Shown here piece after piece: positions 1 through 7,771 of a DNA stretch of 64,000 bases; position 1 is the first letter of the stretch, and the number at the start of each line of letters is the position of its first letter. The notes beneath the pieces were generated by a model. It was not told the origin of the DNA and searched no databases. It saw only the letters and a list, made by a program, of their open reading frames with translations. The stretch is from Planococcus soli (lineage in GTDB: Bacteria; Bacillota; Bacilli; Bacillales_A; Planococcaceae), in the NCBI RefSeq assembly GCF_016881065.1, contig NZ_WXYN01000051.1, positions 248,001 to 312,000 of the forward strand, given 5' to 3'. Position numbers and translations under genes: made by a program.

Positions 1-268
1 TCTTGTTCAGGAAGGTATTTCAAACGCAATACGCCATGGCAAAGCGACTGAAATTACAGTTGAATTAGAGTGGTTAAAAGATCAAGTGAAAATTATCGTA
101 ACGGATAATGGAACTGGTTTTGATCAAGGGATTGTTAAAAACCAGTCATTCGGATTAGCGGGTATGAGGGAGAGAATTGACTTAGTCGAAGGCGACTTTT
201 TCATCAATTCCTCGCCTGGAAACGGTACGATCCTAATGTTTCATATCCCATTTAAAAAGGGTATATAA
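1..268 (+). CDS. degS: Sensor histidine kinase DegS, C-terminal fragment
   Basis: Only the last ~88 codons are inside the window; the reading frame is open from base 2 and the 5' part lies upstream. The fragment is the HATPase_c ATP-binding domain of a NarL/DegS-type (HisKA_3) kinase. Visible are the N box (QEGISNAIRHG), the G1 box (DNGTGFD) and the G2 region (GLAGMRERI). In the family this domain binds ATP for autophosphorylation of a His in the missing dimerisation domain, followed by transfer to DegU. It ends 24 bases before degU, so the two form the usual two-component operon. Identity rests on the domain plus the degU neighbour. Confidence 0.9.
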   Translation, partial: LVQEGISNAIRHGKATEITVELEWLKDQVKIIVTDNGTGFDQGIVKNQSFGLAGMRERIDLVEGDFFINSSPGNGTILMFHIPFKKGI

Positions 269-295
269 GATAGGGTATTCGAGGAGGACGACGTG

Positions 296-970
296 ATGAC
301 AAAAATTATTATTATTGACGATCACCAATTATTCCGTGAAGGTGTAAAAAGAATTTTGGATTTTGAAAGTTCGTTTGAAGTTGTTGCTGAAGGCGGAGAC
401 GGCAACGAAGTCGTTAAATTATATGAAGAAAACCAACCAGACGTGGTATTGATGGATATCAACATGCCACAAAAAAATGGTGTAGAAGCTACAGGTGAAT
501 TGATCGAAAAGTTCCCTGATGCAAAAGTCATTATGCTGTCTATCCACGATGATGAATCATATGTAACACATGCATTAAAAACCGGCGCTCTAGGTTATAT
601 GCTCAAAGAAATGGACGCCGATGCAATTATCCAAGCTATCAAAGTTGTAGCAAAAGGCGGATCTTATTTACATCCTAAAGTTACACGCAATTTAGTAATG
701 GAGTTCCGTCGGTTGAGTGAGCGTGAAAACAAAGGCTCTTTCCATCAAACGGAAATTCGCCGTCCCTATCATTTATTGACGAAACGTGAAAGTGAAGTTC
801 TTCAATTATTGACTGATGGCCAGAGCAATCGTGTCATCGGAGAAACTTTATTCATATCTGAGAAAACAGTTAAAAACCATGTATCAAGCATCTTACAGAA
901 AATGCAGGTGAATGACCGGACACAAGCAGTTGTGACCGCGATTAAAAACGGCTGGGTTGAAGTAAGATAA
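296..970 (+). CDS. degU: Response regulator DegU
   Basis: NarL/LuxR-type response regulator of 224 residues. The receiver domain (about 1-120) has the acidic pair near residues 8-9 (IDDHQ), the phosphoacceptor Asp near residue 54 (LMDINMP) and a conserved Lys in GYMLKE. The C-terminal LuxR helix-turn-helix starts near [13 protein letters not shown] and ends with [16 protein letters not shown]. In B. subtilis, DegU controls exoenzymes, competence and motility. The start is taken as ATG 296, eight bases after GAGGAGG; a GTG three bases earlier is possible. The degV-comFA-comFC genes that follow further downstream support the assignment. A strong terminator follows. Confidence 0.97.
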   Translation: MTKIIIIDDHQLFREGVKRILDFESSFEVVAEGGDGNEVVKLYEENQPDVVLMDINMPQKNGVEATGELIEKFPDAKVIMLSIHDDESYVTHALKTGALGYMLKEMDADAIIQAIKVVAKGGSYLHPKVTRNLVMEFRRLSERENKGSFHQTEIRRPYHLLTKRESEVLQLLTDGQSNRVIGETLFISEKTVKNHVSSILQKMQVNDRTQAVVTAIKNGWVEVR

Positions 971-976
971 TATTTG

Positions 977-1017
977 AAGACGGTGTTTCTGCAAAAAGCA
1001 GAAACACCGTCTTTTTT
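977..1017 (+). terminator. Rho-independent terminator of degSU
   Basis: A 16-base stem starting AAGACGGTGTTTCTGC with a short A loop, its exact complement, and a T6 tract. It begins 7 bases after the degU stop codon. Confidence 0.92.
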
Positions 1018-1039
1018 GTTTGAATAGAGCTCGGCAAAT

Positions 1040-1084
1040 CGCTTTATGCCCGTCGAATCTACACGGGCGCTTCCGCTTTTCTTT
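1040..1084. repeat. Truncated type I dispersed repeat (3' end only)
   Basis: Matches the last ~45 bases of the type I element: the GCCCGT/ACGGGC hairpin followed by the CGCTTnCGCTTTTCTTTGTCC junction. It runs directly into a full copy at 1085. The 5' part of the element is missing. Confidence 0.75.
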
Positions 1085-1204
1085 GTCCAGACTCCAGCGC
1101 CCAAATTCTAGGGTCATAAGCCACTCTAGCTGCGCGGCTGAACACATGCCGCTTCGCCAGCGTGTCTTATGCCCGTCGAATCTACACGGGCGCTTCCGCT
1201 TTTC
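1085..1204. repeat. Dispersed structured repeat, type I (copy 1)
   Basis: An element of about 120 bases starting GTCCAGACTCCAG and ending CGCTTTTCTTT. It can fold into one long nested hairpin: outer AGCGCCC with GGGCGCT, then GGGTCATAAG with CTTATGCCC (one bulge), then GCTG with CAGC, and an apical GCGGC (1134-1138) with GCCGC (1148-1152). A competing local hairpin GCCCGT/ACGGGC lies at the 3' end. Close copies occur at 31381-31500 and 31501-31622. It lies between the convergent 3' ends of degU and the exonuclease gene. Confidence 0.8.
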
Positions 1205-1328
1205 TTTGTCCAGACTCCAGCAGCCAGCTCCTCGAGTCGCTTCAGCCTTACCAGCAATGGCTGAAAACCGCCATTACCGGTAAGGCTTCCAGCGCTTGTC
1301 GGAGCTAAACAGCTGCTTCCGCTTTTCT
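1205..1328. repeat. Dispersed structured repeat, type II (copy 1)
   Basis: Shares the GTCCAGACTCCAG head and CGCTTTTCTTT tail with type I but has a different body. Predicted stems are GCAGC (1220-1224) with GCTGC (1312-1316), GCTCC (1227-1231) with GGAGC (1301-1305), GCCTTACC (1245-1252) with GGTAAGGC (1279-1286), and AATGGC (1256-1261) with GCCATT (1270-1275). The second copy at 6081 has compensatory substitutions in the second stem. The element ends exactly at the stop codon of the reverse-strand exonuclease gene, so it would form the 3' end of that transcript. Confidence 0.8.
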
Positions 1329-1937
1329 TTATATCCGGTCGTAGCAGTATTGGTAGATGGCTGCTGTGGCTAGGCAATCGCCCAATGCATCATGGGCGTC
1401 GTGTTCCAGCTTTAAAAAGGCAGTCAAAGTGGTCAATTTGTGATTGGGTGTTTGAGTTATGGCTCTTCTCGCCAGTTTGACGGTGTCGATTACCGTATAT
1501 TCCGGAATCGGTGTGATTTCTTCGAGTGCGTAAAGAAATCCCATATCAAAAGGTGCATTGTGTGCGATTATTGGGAGACCGCCGATAAATGCAACCAATT
1601 CATGGGCAACTTCTTCAATAACCGGGGCATTCTCCACATCCTTATTGGTGATGCCTGTGATGCGGGTAATCGTGCTTGAAATGGAACATTCGGGATTGAC
1701 CATCAGGTACATAGTTTCCTTGCGTTCATGCTTGATGTATTTGACAGCACCAATTTGAATGATTTTATCGCTTCCCGCACGCAAGCCAGTAGTTTCAAAA
1801 TCCAGAACTACGTAATCTTCCACTTTTTGCATGCTGGATTTGTATTTTCTGGGCCGGGTGGGTTGTTTTCGGCTCCATTGAGGGCGCGTTTCCCTCATTT
1901 TTTGTTCCAGTATTTGCCGTGCATCTCTTTTTTCCAT
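1329..1937 (-). CDS. 3'-5' exonuclease, DEDDh (DnaQ/PolC epsilon-like) family
   Basis: A 202-residue stand-alone exonuclease. After a basic N-terminus of about 45 residues come ExoI (VVLDFETTGL, the D and E metal ligands), ExoII (IAHNAPFDMGF, D) and ExoIII (HDALGDCLAT, the DEDDh histidine and last Asp). All four acidic residues and the His are present, so it should be active on 3' ends of DNA or RNA. The start is ATG 1937, preceded on its strand by AGGAGGGG. The open frame continues upstream to 2348, but that part is antisense to the lipoprotein gene and has no ribosome binding site. It may act in repair or proofreading; the substrate is unknown. Confidence 0.88.
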   Translation of the reverse strand: MEKRDARQILEQKMRETRPQWSRKQPTRPRKYKSSMQKVEDYVVLDFETTGLRAGSDKIIQIGAVKYIKHERKETMYLMVNPECSISSTITRITGITNKDVENAPVIEEVAHELVAFIGGLPIIAHNAPFDMGFLYALEEITPIPEYTVIDTVKLARRAITQTPNHKLTTLTAFLKLEHDAHDALGDCLATAAIYQYCYDRI

Positions 1938-2067
1938 GCGACCCCTCCTATAATTTGTACCTATTAGTGTACCGCAAAATGAGAAAAAGTTCCGTTTTGA
2001 GAGTTGACACAGTTTCTTCATTGTATTCACGATCTGCCTATGGCAAAATGAAGCGCAGGAGGAATGC

Positions 2068-2637
2068 ATGATGAAAAAATTGATAATTGCTGCAGGCCTT
2101 ATTCTGGCGCTTGCTGCTTGTTCGAATTCAGAAGAGCCTTCAGTCAATGGAAACACGGTCGAAGATGGCAATTCAGCAAATGAAAACAATGCAGTCGACC
2201 ATGGCATTGATGAAGAACAGGAAGAGTCCGCGGGCTTTACAGTGGATGATGAAGGAAACGTCATTGAAGCAGATGTACCTGAGGGAAAAGCGAGTGAGCT
2301 TTTGTCAGCATATGATGAATATATAGCTGCTTTCAACTCTGAAGACATCGATCGCTACATGAAAACCATTGCACAGGAACCGGACGGTTTTGATCGCGAA
2401 GAAGATCAAGCTGCACTGAGCGAAGCTTTTGAAGCGTACGATACCCAATATGAAACAACTGATGAAACCATCGTCAAATACGAAGAGGAACGTGCAGAAG
2501 TTTTTGCTACTCTTTCGGTAAATATGAAAGATGCGAATTCGGATGATGCTGTAGAACAGGAAGGCCGCCAAGTGGTAGTATTTAAAAAAGAAGACGATGA
2601 GTGGAAAGTTACCAGCGTTCATTTTATCGGCAATTAA
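2068..2637 (+). CDS. Putative lipoprotein with NTF2-like C-terminal region
   Basis: A 189-residue protein with a lipoprotein signal peptide (MMKKLIIAAGLILALAAC, lipobox LAAC), then an acidic, Asn/Glu-rich low-complexity linker to about residue 70. A folded C-terminal region follows, ending in VVVFKKEDDEWKVTSVHF. That ending resembles SnoaL/NTF2-like cystatin-fold domains, but I cannot assign a family firmly. It is expected on the outer face of the membrane. The start is one of two adjacent ATGs (2068, 2071) behind CAGGAGGA. It is divergent from the exonuclease gene and has its own terminator. Function unknown. Confidence 0.8.
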   Translation: MMKKLIIAAGLILALAACSNSEEPSVNGNTVEDGNSANENNAVDHGIDEEQEESAGFTVDDEGNVIEADVPEGKASELLSAYDEYIAAFNSEDIDRYMKTIAQEPDGFDREEDQAALSEAFEAYDTQYETTDETIVKYEEERAEVFATLSVNMKDANSDDAVEQEGRQVVVFKKEDDEWKVTSVHFIGN

Positions 2638-2647
2638 TGAGTAATTT

Positions 2648-2671
2648 CCCGCGAATTGCGGGTTTTTTTAT
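2648..2671 (+). terminator. Terminator of lipoprotein gene
   Basis: CCCGC-GAATT-GCGGG hairpin followed by T7, 10 bases after the stop codon. Confidence 0.85.
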
Positions 2672-2741
2672 TTTTGTCTTTTTAACTTATGTCTTTTTCG
2701 TGTCTTTTATTGGTAAACTAGAAAAGGAGGCTGATTAACTC

Positions 2742-3575
2742 ATGAAAACGGTAATTGTAACTGACAGTACAGCTTATTTACCAGATGAAACACGAAAAGC
2801 ATTGAACATTCATATGGTTTCCTTGCAGGTGACATTTGGCGGCCATTCCTATAAAGAAGGGGAATTGACCGAAGAAGCATTTTATCAAAAAGCCAAAGAG
2901 GAATTTCCGAAAACATCTCAGCCGCCTTTAGGAGAATTCGTCAATTTGTATACCGAGCTTTCTGCACACTACGATGAAATTGTTTCCATTCATTTGTCGA
3001 GCGGCATTAGTGGTACTTACGCGGGTTCGCAACAGGCTGCTGCAATGGTGGACGGAGTCGCAGTCCACTCTTTCGACTCGGAACTCACTTGTGCACTCCA
3101 GGGCTTTTATGTGGTGAAAGCTGCAGAACTGGCGAGAGATGGAGCCGATGCACAGAGGATTTTGAATGAATTAAGCGAAATGAAAAAAACCTTGCGTGCT
3201 TATTTCATGGTAGAAGACCTGAAGCATTTGCAGCGGGGCGGCAGATTGTCCAGTGCTCAAGCCCTAGTTGGCGGAATGCTGCAAATTAAACCGATTTTGC
3301 ATTTTAAGGAAAAAGTTATTGTGCCATTTGAGAAGGTGCGGACGCGCAAAAAAGCGATGAACCGGATTGTTGATTTGCTGAAAGAAGATAGTAAGGATGG
3401 CCAAAAACTGCAGGGAACGATCATTCATGCAAATCGGCCGGATGAAGCAAGACAATGGCGTGCAGAGCTGGAAATTGCATGTCCGGATGTAGACTTTGAA
3501 ATTTCCTATTTCGGACCGGTTATTGGAACACATTTAGGCGAAGGAGCAATGGGTCTTGGTTGGGTAGCAAAATAA
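2742..3575 (+). CDS. degV: DegV family fatty-acid-binding protein
   Basis: A 277-residue DegV/FakB-fold protein. It starts with the typical TDSTAYLP motif and continues with the conserved segments IHLSSGISGTYAGSQ, VEDLKHLQRGGRLS and VGGMLQIKPIL. Family members bind a fatty acid between two lobes and can present it to the FakA kinase for phosphorylation. The position between degU and comFA matches B. subtilis degV (yviA). The start ATG 2742 follows AAAGGAGG. A second, more distant DegV paralogue is at 34642-35493. Confidence 0.92.
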   Translation: MKTVIVTDSTAYLPDETRKALNIHMVSLQVTFGGHSYKEGELTEEAFYQKAKEEFPKTSQPPLGEFVNLYTELSAHYDEIVSIHLSSGISGTYAGSQQAAAMVDGVAVHSFDSELTCALQGFYVVKAAELARDGADAQRILNELSEMKKTLRAYFMVEDLKHLQRGGRLSSAQALVGGMLQIKPILHFKEKVIVPFEKVRTRKKAMNRIVDLLKEDSKDGQKLQGTIIHANRPDEARQWRAELEIACPDVDFEISYFGPVIGTHLGEGAMGLGWVAK

Positions 3576-3613
3576 CCTGCTGAGGCTTTTTCTCTAGCTA
3601 AAGGGGGCTGCGA

Positions 3614-4942
3614 ATGAAGCAAATAGAAGAATTTTTAACAGGCAGGGTGTGGCTTAGAAATTTCACCCCATTTACAAAAGAGCAGATAGATAAAGCTATC
3701 TCTGACGGTTCGGTCAGTATCAGTCCAGGTATTATTGACGGACGCCAATGTGCCAGGTGCCTGGAAAAATCCACGAAAAAAATTGTTCCTTTTTTCTGTG
3801 CCGCTTGTAATGCGATCTGTTATTACTGCCGGCATTGCATAAAGATGGGGCGCATCAGTTCCTGCACGGAATTGATCACTTGGGCGCTCCCTTCAACGAT
3901 TTCTCCTCAAAGCCATTCATTCCATTGGAATGGCAGCCTCACCCCACTGCAGCAAAGAGCTTCACAGGAAGTTCAAGCAAGCCTCTCTCAAAAAAACGAT
4001 CACCTTGTTTATGCAGTATGCGGAGCAGGAAAGACCGAGTTGCTGTTTCCGCCTATCTTCGATGCGTTGAAAAAAGGCCAGCGCGTCTGTCTTGCAGCAC
4101 CTAGAACAGATGTGGTTTTGGAACTCACTCCACGATTGCGCAATGTCTTTCCAACTACGACTATCCATAGCCTGTATGGGAATTCTCCCGAAGAATCCGG
4201 CTTTGCATCGCTGGTCATTGCGACCACACACCAGTTGTATCGATTTAAAGATGCTTTTGATGTCATGATTGTCGACGAAGCGGATGCATTTCCTTATTCT
4301 TACGATCCGGCTTTGAAGCGTGCAGTCATAAAAGCCAAGAAAAAAAGAGCGCCGATTGTCTATGTATCAGCAACCCCTTCCGCCGAGTTGCTAAAACAAG
4401 TGTCTCATACCTCCCACATATTCCAGCGTTTTCACGGATATCCTTTGCCGGTCCCGGAATTCCGGTCTTTATGGAGATATGATAAGGACTTTGCAAAAGG
4501 GAAGATTCCTCCAAAATTAGCTGCCTGGGTAGATGAAAAAATACAGAAAAACGAACCTTTTTTGGTGTTTTTCCCGACGATTGAACTGATCGAGCAAGCA
4601 ATTGTCTTATTCCAGAAAAAGCATCCAGGCATCCAAGCAGTTCATTCTAAAGATGAAGAAAGAAAAGAGAAGGTTATGAAGCTGCGCGAAAGAAAAATTC
4701 CAGGCGTTTTGACCTCAACCATTTTGGAACGCGGAATTACCATACCGAATGTGCAAGTGGCAGTTGTGGGAGCCGACCAGCCAATTTTTGATGCAGCAGC
4801 ATTGATTCAAATTGCGGGCCGTGCTGGCAGATCCATAGATTATCCGGATGGCAATGTTATATTTTTTCATAATGGCATAGTGCGGCAGATGGACAAGGCA
4901 AAAAAACTCATTGTTTCCTATAATAGAGGAGGTGCATTGTGA
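3614..4942 (+). CDS. comFA: Competence protein ComFA, DNA-uptake ATPase/helicase
   Basis: A 442-residue superfamily 2 helicase-like ATPase that drives single-stranded DNA across the membrane in transformation. A four-Cys zinc finger lies near residues 47-75 (CARC...CAAC...CRHC). Walker A is CGAGKTE, motif II is literally DEAD (MIVDEADAFPY), motif III is VSATPS and motif VI is QIAGRAGRS. It overlaps comFC by 4 bases and follows degV by 38 bases. No clear ComK box was seen in the short upstream gap, so it may be read from further upstream. Intact family core and length. Confidence 0.95.
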   Translation: MKQIEEFLTGRVWLRNFTPFTKEQIDKAISDGSVSISPGIIDGRQCARCLEKSTKKIVPFFCAACNAICYYCRHCIKMGRISSCTELITWALPSTISPQSHSFHWNGSLTPLQQRASQEVQASLSQKNDHLVYAVCGAGKTELLFPPIFDALKKGQRVCLAAPRTDVVLELTPRLRNVFPTTTIHSLYGNSPEESGFASLVIATTHQLYRFKDAFDVMIVDEADAFPYSYDPALKRAVIKAKKKRAPIVYVSATPSAELLKQVSHTSHIFQRFHGYPLPVPEFRSLWRYDKDFAKGKIPPKLAAWVDEKIQKNEPFLVFFPTIELIEQAIVLFQKKHPGIQAVHSKDEERKEKVMKLRERKIPGVLTSTILERGITIPNVQVAVVGADQPIFDAAALIQIAGRAGRSIDYPDGNVIFFHNGIVRQMDKAKKLIVSYNRGGAL

Positions 4943-5595
4943 ACTGTTATTTATGTGGTCGCGACATGCCCGTGCATGTCAGCTGGCGAAGCATATTTTT
5001 TAATGAGCTGGAAAGCGTCATCTGCAATCGCTGCCGCAGCAGTTTTGAACTGATAGCAGGAGGCTGCCCAATCTGCAGTGCACCAGGAGAAGGGTTATGC
5101 CAAAATTGCTGCAAATGGGAAACCACTGAATATGCAGGATTGATCGATTCAGGCAAATGCTTGTATCGCTACAATCCACCCATGAAAGAATTTCTGCATC
5201 AATACAAATTTCTCAAAGATGCAGTGTTGTCGGAAGTTTTTGCGGAGATGCTGAAAGAAGTATTGGACGGGCAAAAATCAATCGTAGTTCCGATTCCGAT
5301 GAATGAAAACAAATTGAAAGAGCGTACGTTTTCCCAAGTTGACCGCCTGCTCGATACGGCTTCAGTGCCCTACCTCCACCTGCTCGGTAAAAATGAAGTA
5401 GGTTTGGGTGGGAAATCTAAGTCAGCAAGAATGGCATTAGAGGACGTCTTTTGGTGGAATGGCAAACCTGCACCAGAAAAAGTATTGTTGTTTGATGATC
5501 TTTACACGACGGGGAGTACGATGCGCTTAGCGGCTAAAGTTCTAAAGGAAAATGGTGTTAAGGAAATAAAGGTGTTGGCGCTTATCCGGGCGTAA
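4939..5595 (+). CDS. comFC: ComFC phosphoribosyltransferase-like competence protein
   Basis: A 218-residue ComF/GntX family protein. The N-terminal Cys pairs (CYLC, CNRC, CPIC, CQNC) form a zinc-binding region. The C-terminal phosphoribosyltransferase fold has the PRPP-binding motif VLLFDDLYTTGSTM. ComFC is required for DNA internalisation and interacts with ComFA in the family. Its GTG start overlaps the comFA stop (GTGA), indicating translational coupling. Confidence 0.94.
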   Translation: MNCYLCGRDMPVHVSWRSIFFNELESVICNRCRSSFELIAGGCPICSAPGEGLCQNCCKWETTEYAGLIDSGKCLYRYNPPMKEFLHQYKFLKDAVLSEVFAEMLKEVLDGQKSIVVPIPMNENKLKERTFSQVDRLLDTASVPYLHLLGKNEVGLGGKSKSARMALEDVFWWNGKPAPEKVLLFDDLYTTGSTMRLAAKVLKENGVKEIKVLALIRA

Positions 5596-5633
5596 GCAGC
5601 AGTTTGTGATCGAAGAAAAAGAGGAGGGATATC

Positions 5634-5993
5634 ATGTTTTACAGAAGATCAGAAAGTTTTCGCTATACATTCGGTACACCGCCGGAAATATTTCTGCAAT
5701 TGAGGGATCCGCTTAAAGATCAAGTATTGCCTGTTAAAATTTATTGCTTACTGCTTGATATTTCCCCTAAAGGGGCAAAGCTTTTTTCCGAGAGAGAATT
5801 GAAGTTAGGCGAAGAATCCGTAAGTTTAGAATTTGTCCTGAATCATGAAAGGATAACTGCGAATGCAGAAATTGCCTGGATGCATCAATACGAGGAAGGC
5901 TGGATGTACGGCGCCGACTTTGAGCACAATTCGATTAAAGAAATGCTTATCTTAAATGAAATTAGAGAGCTGAAAGAAATAGAAATGAATTGA
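5634..5993 (+). CDS. PilZ-domain protein (probable c-di-GMP effector)
   Basis: A single-domain protein of 119 residues. The N-terminal RRSESFR resembles the RxxxR c-di-GMP-binding motif, and LDISPKGAKL matches the (D/N)xSxxG motif. These are the two ligand-contacting elements of PilZ domains and they are correctly spaced. There is no other domain or membrane segment. It lies 38 bases after comFC with its own GAGGAGG and is followed by a terminator. It sits where B. subtilis carries flagellar genes, so a link to surface motility or pili is possible but inferred. Confidence 0.8.
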   Translation: MFYRRSESFRYTFGTPPEIFLQLRDPLKDQVLPVKIYCLLLDISPKGAKLFSERELKLGEESVSLEFVLNHERITANAEIAWMHQYEEGWMYGADFEHNSIKEMLILNEIRELKEIEMN

Positions 5994-6017
5994 AAAAACC
6001 GGCGCAAGCCGGTTTTT
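5994..6017. terminator. Terminator after PilZ gene
   Basis: AAAAACCGGC-GCAA-GCCGGTTTTT is perfectly palindromic and could work in both directions. It starts at the stop codon. Confidence 0.88.
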
Positions 6018-6046
6018 ATGTTTTAAGACTGTTGAATTTATTTTTT

Positions 6047-6080
6047 TATCGAATCTCCACGGGCGCTTGCGCTTTTCATT
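6047..6080. repeat. Truncated type I dispersed repeat (3' end)
   Basis: The sequence from ATCGAATCT to CGCTTTTCATT matches the type I tail, including the CGGGCGCTTGCG part, directly before a type II copy. The GCCCGT half of the local hairpin is lost. Confidence 0.65.
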
Positions 6081-6202
6081 GTCCAGACTCCGGCAGCCAG
6101 CCTCTTGAGTCGCTTCAGCCTTACCAACAATGGCAAAGAACGCCATTATCGGTAAGGCCTCCAGCGCTTGTCGAGGCTACATGGCTGCCTTCGCTTTTCT
6201 TT
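6081..6202. repeat. Dispersed structured repeat, type II (copy 2)
   Basis: Same organisation as 1205-1328. Stems are GGCAGCCA (6092-6099) with TGGCTGCC (6182-6189), GCCTC (6100-6104) with GAGGC (6173-6177), GCCTTACC (6118-6125) with GGTAAGGC (6151-6158), and AATGGC (6129-6134) with GCCATT (6142-6147). Relative to copy 1, the second stem changed GCTCC/GGAGC to GCCTC/GAGGC, with two pairs changed on both sides. It lies between the convergent PilZ and SDR genes and abuts the SDR stop codon. Confidence 0.82.
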
Positions 6203-6205
6203 GCT

Positions 6206-6913
6206 TCAGTGCTCGTAAATCATTTTTCTTGTCATGCCGCCGTCGATGTTCAGGCATTCTCCTGTGATAAATGAGTTTTGTGGGTTGCTTAAGAACAGGC
6301 AGGCGCGGGCGATATCGGCAGGTTCACCGACGCGGCCGCTCCAATGCTGCTGGTGATCGACATCGCGCAGTTCCGATGTGTCTCCTGTATGGATCCAGCC
6401 TGGCGCAATCGAGTTTACGCGTATTCCTTTTTCGCTGAAGGTAGCTGCAAGTGAATGGGTTAATGCAAAAATGCCGCCTTTGGATGCCGAATAAGTTTCG
6501 GTGTTCGGTTCTGACATAAATGCCCGTGTCGAGGTCATATTAATGATGGATCGAATGTCCTCCGTCATGTAGCGGGCTGCTTCCCGGCTGCAAATAAAGA
6601 CACTCTTCAAATTAGTATCCAGCACGTGATCCCATTCCTGTTCATCCACTTCCCAGATAGACTTGAAAGTTGAGATGCCGGCATTGTTGACAAGTGCATG
6701 GATAGCTCCGTAGTCTTCATTGATTTTTTTGAATACTGCCATAACATCATTAAAGTTGCCGACGTCGCATTTTCGGTATTCCACGCCTTCCAGTTCAACC
6801 GGTTGGACATCCAATCCGATGACGCGTGCATTTTCTGCAGCAAAGTGCGCTGCGATACTGTGGCCGATGCCTTGGGACGCACCGGTAATTACGATGGTTT
6901 TATTTGTAAACAT
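6206..6913 (-). CDS. Short-chain dehydrogenase/reductase (SDR)
   Basis: A 235-residue classical SDR. It has the Rossmann motif TGASQGIG near the N-terminus, NNAG, the catalytic Ser of INMTSTR, YSASKGG with the catalytic Tyr and Lys, and the family ending GECLNIDGGMT. The cofactor is NAD(P)H; the substrate is not predictable. The start is ATG 6913, nine bases after AAGGAG on its strand. An ATG at 6922 would sit on top of the Shine-Dalgarno sequence and is less likely. It is divergent from hpf. Confidence 0.9.
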   Translation of the reverse strand: MFTNKTIVITGASQGIGHSIAAHFAAENARVIGLDVQPVELEGVEYRKCDVGNFNDVMAVFKKINEDYGAIHALVNNAGISTFKSIWEVDEQEWDHVLDTNLKSVFICSREAARYMTEDIRSIINMTSTRAFMSEPNTETYSASKGGIFALTHSLAATFSEKGIRVNSIAPGWIHTGDTSELRDVDHQQHWSGRVGEPADIARACLFLSNPQNSFITGECLNIDGGMTRKMIYEH

Positions 6914-6971
6914 GAAATTCATCTCCTTGTCATAATGTTTACCTGTAATCAATGTTCTTAAAACTTTTTTG

Positions 6972-6997
6972 GTTTTAAGAAGGAAAGACAAGGGAAC
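6972..6997 (+). promoter_or_regulatory. Possible SigB-type promoter of hpf
   Basis: GTTTTA, 14 bases, then GGGAAC, ending 42 bases before the hpf start. It resembles the SigB consensus GTTTAA-N12-15-GGGWAW with two mismatches. hpf (yvyD) is stress-sigma controlled in B. subtilis. Whether this organism has SigB is not visible here. Confidence 0.3.
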
Positions 6998-7039
6998 ATG
7001 TAGAATTGTACAGATAGCACAATAGAAGGAGGAGTTAAC

Positions 7040-7606
7040 ATGTTGCAATTTAACATCAGAGGCGAAAATATTGAGGTAACTCCCGCAATACGTGAGCACA
7101 TTGAAAAGAAAGTAGAAAAGATTGAACGATATTTCACAGACGGTGCAAATGCTACCGCAATGGTCAACCTGAAATCTTATAATCACAACCAAACAAAAGT
7201 GGAAGTTACCATACCGATGAAAAACCTGACATTACGTGCTGAAGAACGGCATGATGATATGTACGCAGCAATCGATTTGATCGTCAGCAAGCTGGAGCGT
7301 CAAATCCGCAAGTACAAAACAAAAGTAAACCGCAAATTCCGCGAGCGCGACGGTATGGGTGTTGCATTTGCGACAGCTGAAAATGAGACGCGCGTCCAAA
7401 ATGAACCTGAAGATGAAGAGGATTTCACAATCGTACGTACCAAGCAGTTTGATTTGAAACCGATGGATGAAGAAGAAGCGGTTTTACAGATGAACATGCT
7501 TGGACATAATTTCTTTGTCTTTACCGATGCTGAATCCAACGAAACAAATATCGTCTACAAGCGAAAAGATGGAAGCTACGGCCTGATCGAAACTTCTGCA
7601 CAATAA
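7040..7606 (+). CDS. hpf: Ribosome hibernation promoting factor, long form
   Basis: A 188-residue long-form HPF (YvyD). The N-terminal RaiA/S30AE domain (about 1-100) begins MLQFNIRGENIEVTPAIREHIEKKVEKIERYF and binds the decoding centre. The linker is acidic. The C-terminal S30AE_C dimerisation domain (about 130-188) contains QFDLKPMDEEEAVLQMNMLGHNFFVF and pairs two 70S ribosomes into 100S dimers. The start ATG 7040 follows AGAAGGAGGAG. Its position just upstream of secA matches other Bacillales. Confidence 0.96.
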   Translation: MLQFNIRGENIEVTPAIREHIEKKVEKIERYFTDGANATAMVNLKSYNHNQTKVEVTIPMKNLTLRAEERHDDMYAAIDLIVSKLERQIRKYKTKVNRKFRERDGMGVAFATAENETRVQNEPEDEEDFTIVRTKQFDLKPMDEEEAVLQMNMLGHNFFVFTDAESNETNIVYKRKDGSYGLIETSAQ

Positions 7607-7641
7607 TGAATACAGTGGATCTGCTGTCTGGCGATCCCTGC

Positions 7642-7676
7642 AGCAAAAGCCTCTCAATTTAGAGAGGCTTTTGCTT
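7642..7676. terminator. Terminator of hpf
   Basis: A stem starting AGCAAAAGCCTCTC with loop AATTTA and its exact complement. The T-rich arm follows a GC-rich core. Confidence 0.85.
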
Positions 7677-7771
7677 TGGCTTTATTTATTTGAAATTCGG
7701 CCCATATCCCAGTTCTCGATGGTTTACAGAGGGCTTGCCTAAAGCGCATGCAAGTCTGGCGTCATCATTAT

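Noticed and set aside
1020-1283. ORF across the repeat cluster (87 codons); similarly 31441-31695
   Set aside because: Coding sequence would consist of the repeat itself, with hairpin structure and no ribosome binding site or protein similarity.
1040-1328. Repeat cluster as a CRISPR array
   Set aside because: Units are about 120 bases, of two types, only two or three per locus, with no spacers and no cas genes.
1938-2348. N-terminal extension of the exonuclease frame
   Set aside because: It is antisense to the lipoprotein gene, has no ribosome binding site, and the family start is at 1937 with AGGAGGGG.
3576-3613. ComK box expected before comFA
   Set aside because: The gap is only 38 bases and no AAAA-N5-TTTT pair with correct spacing was found.
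6914-7192. N-terminal extension of the SDR frame
   Set aside because: It is antisense to the start of hpf; the Rossmann motif and ribosome binding site fix the start at 6913.
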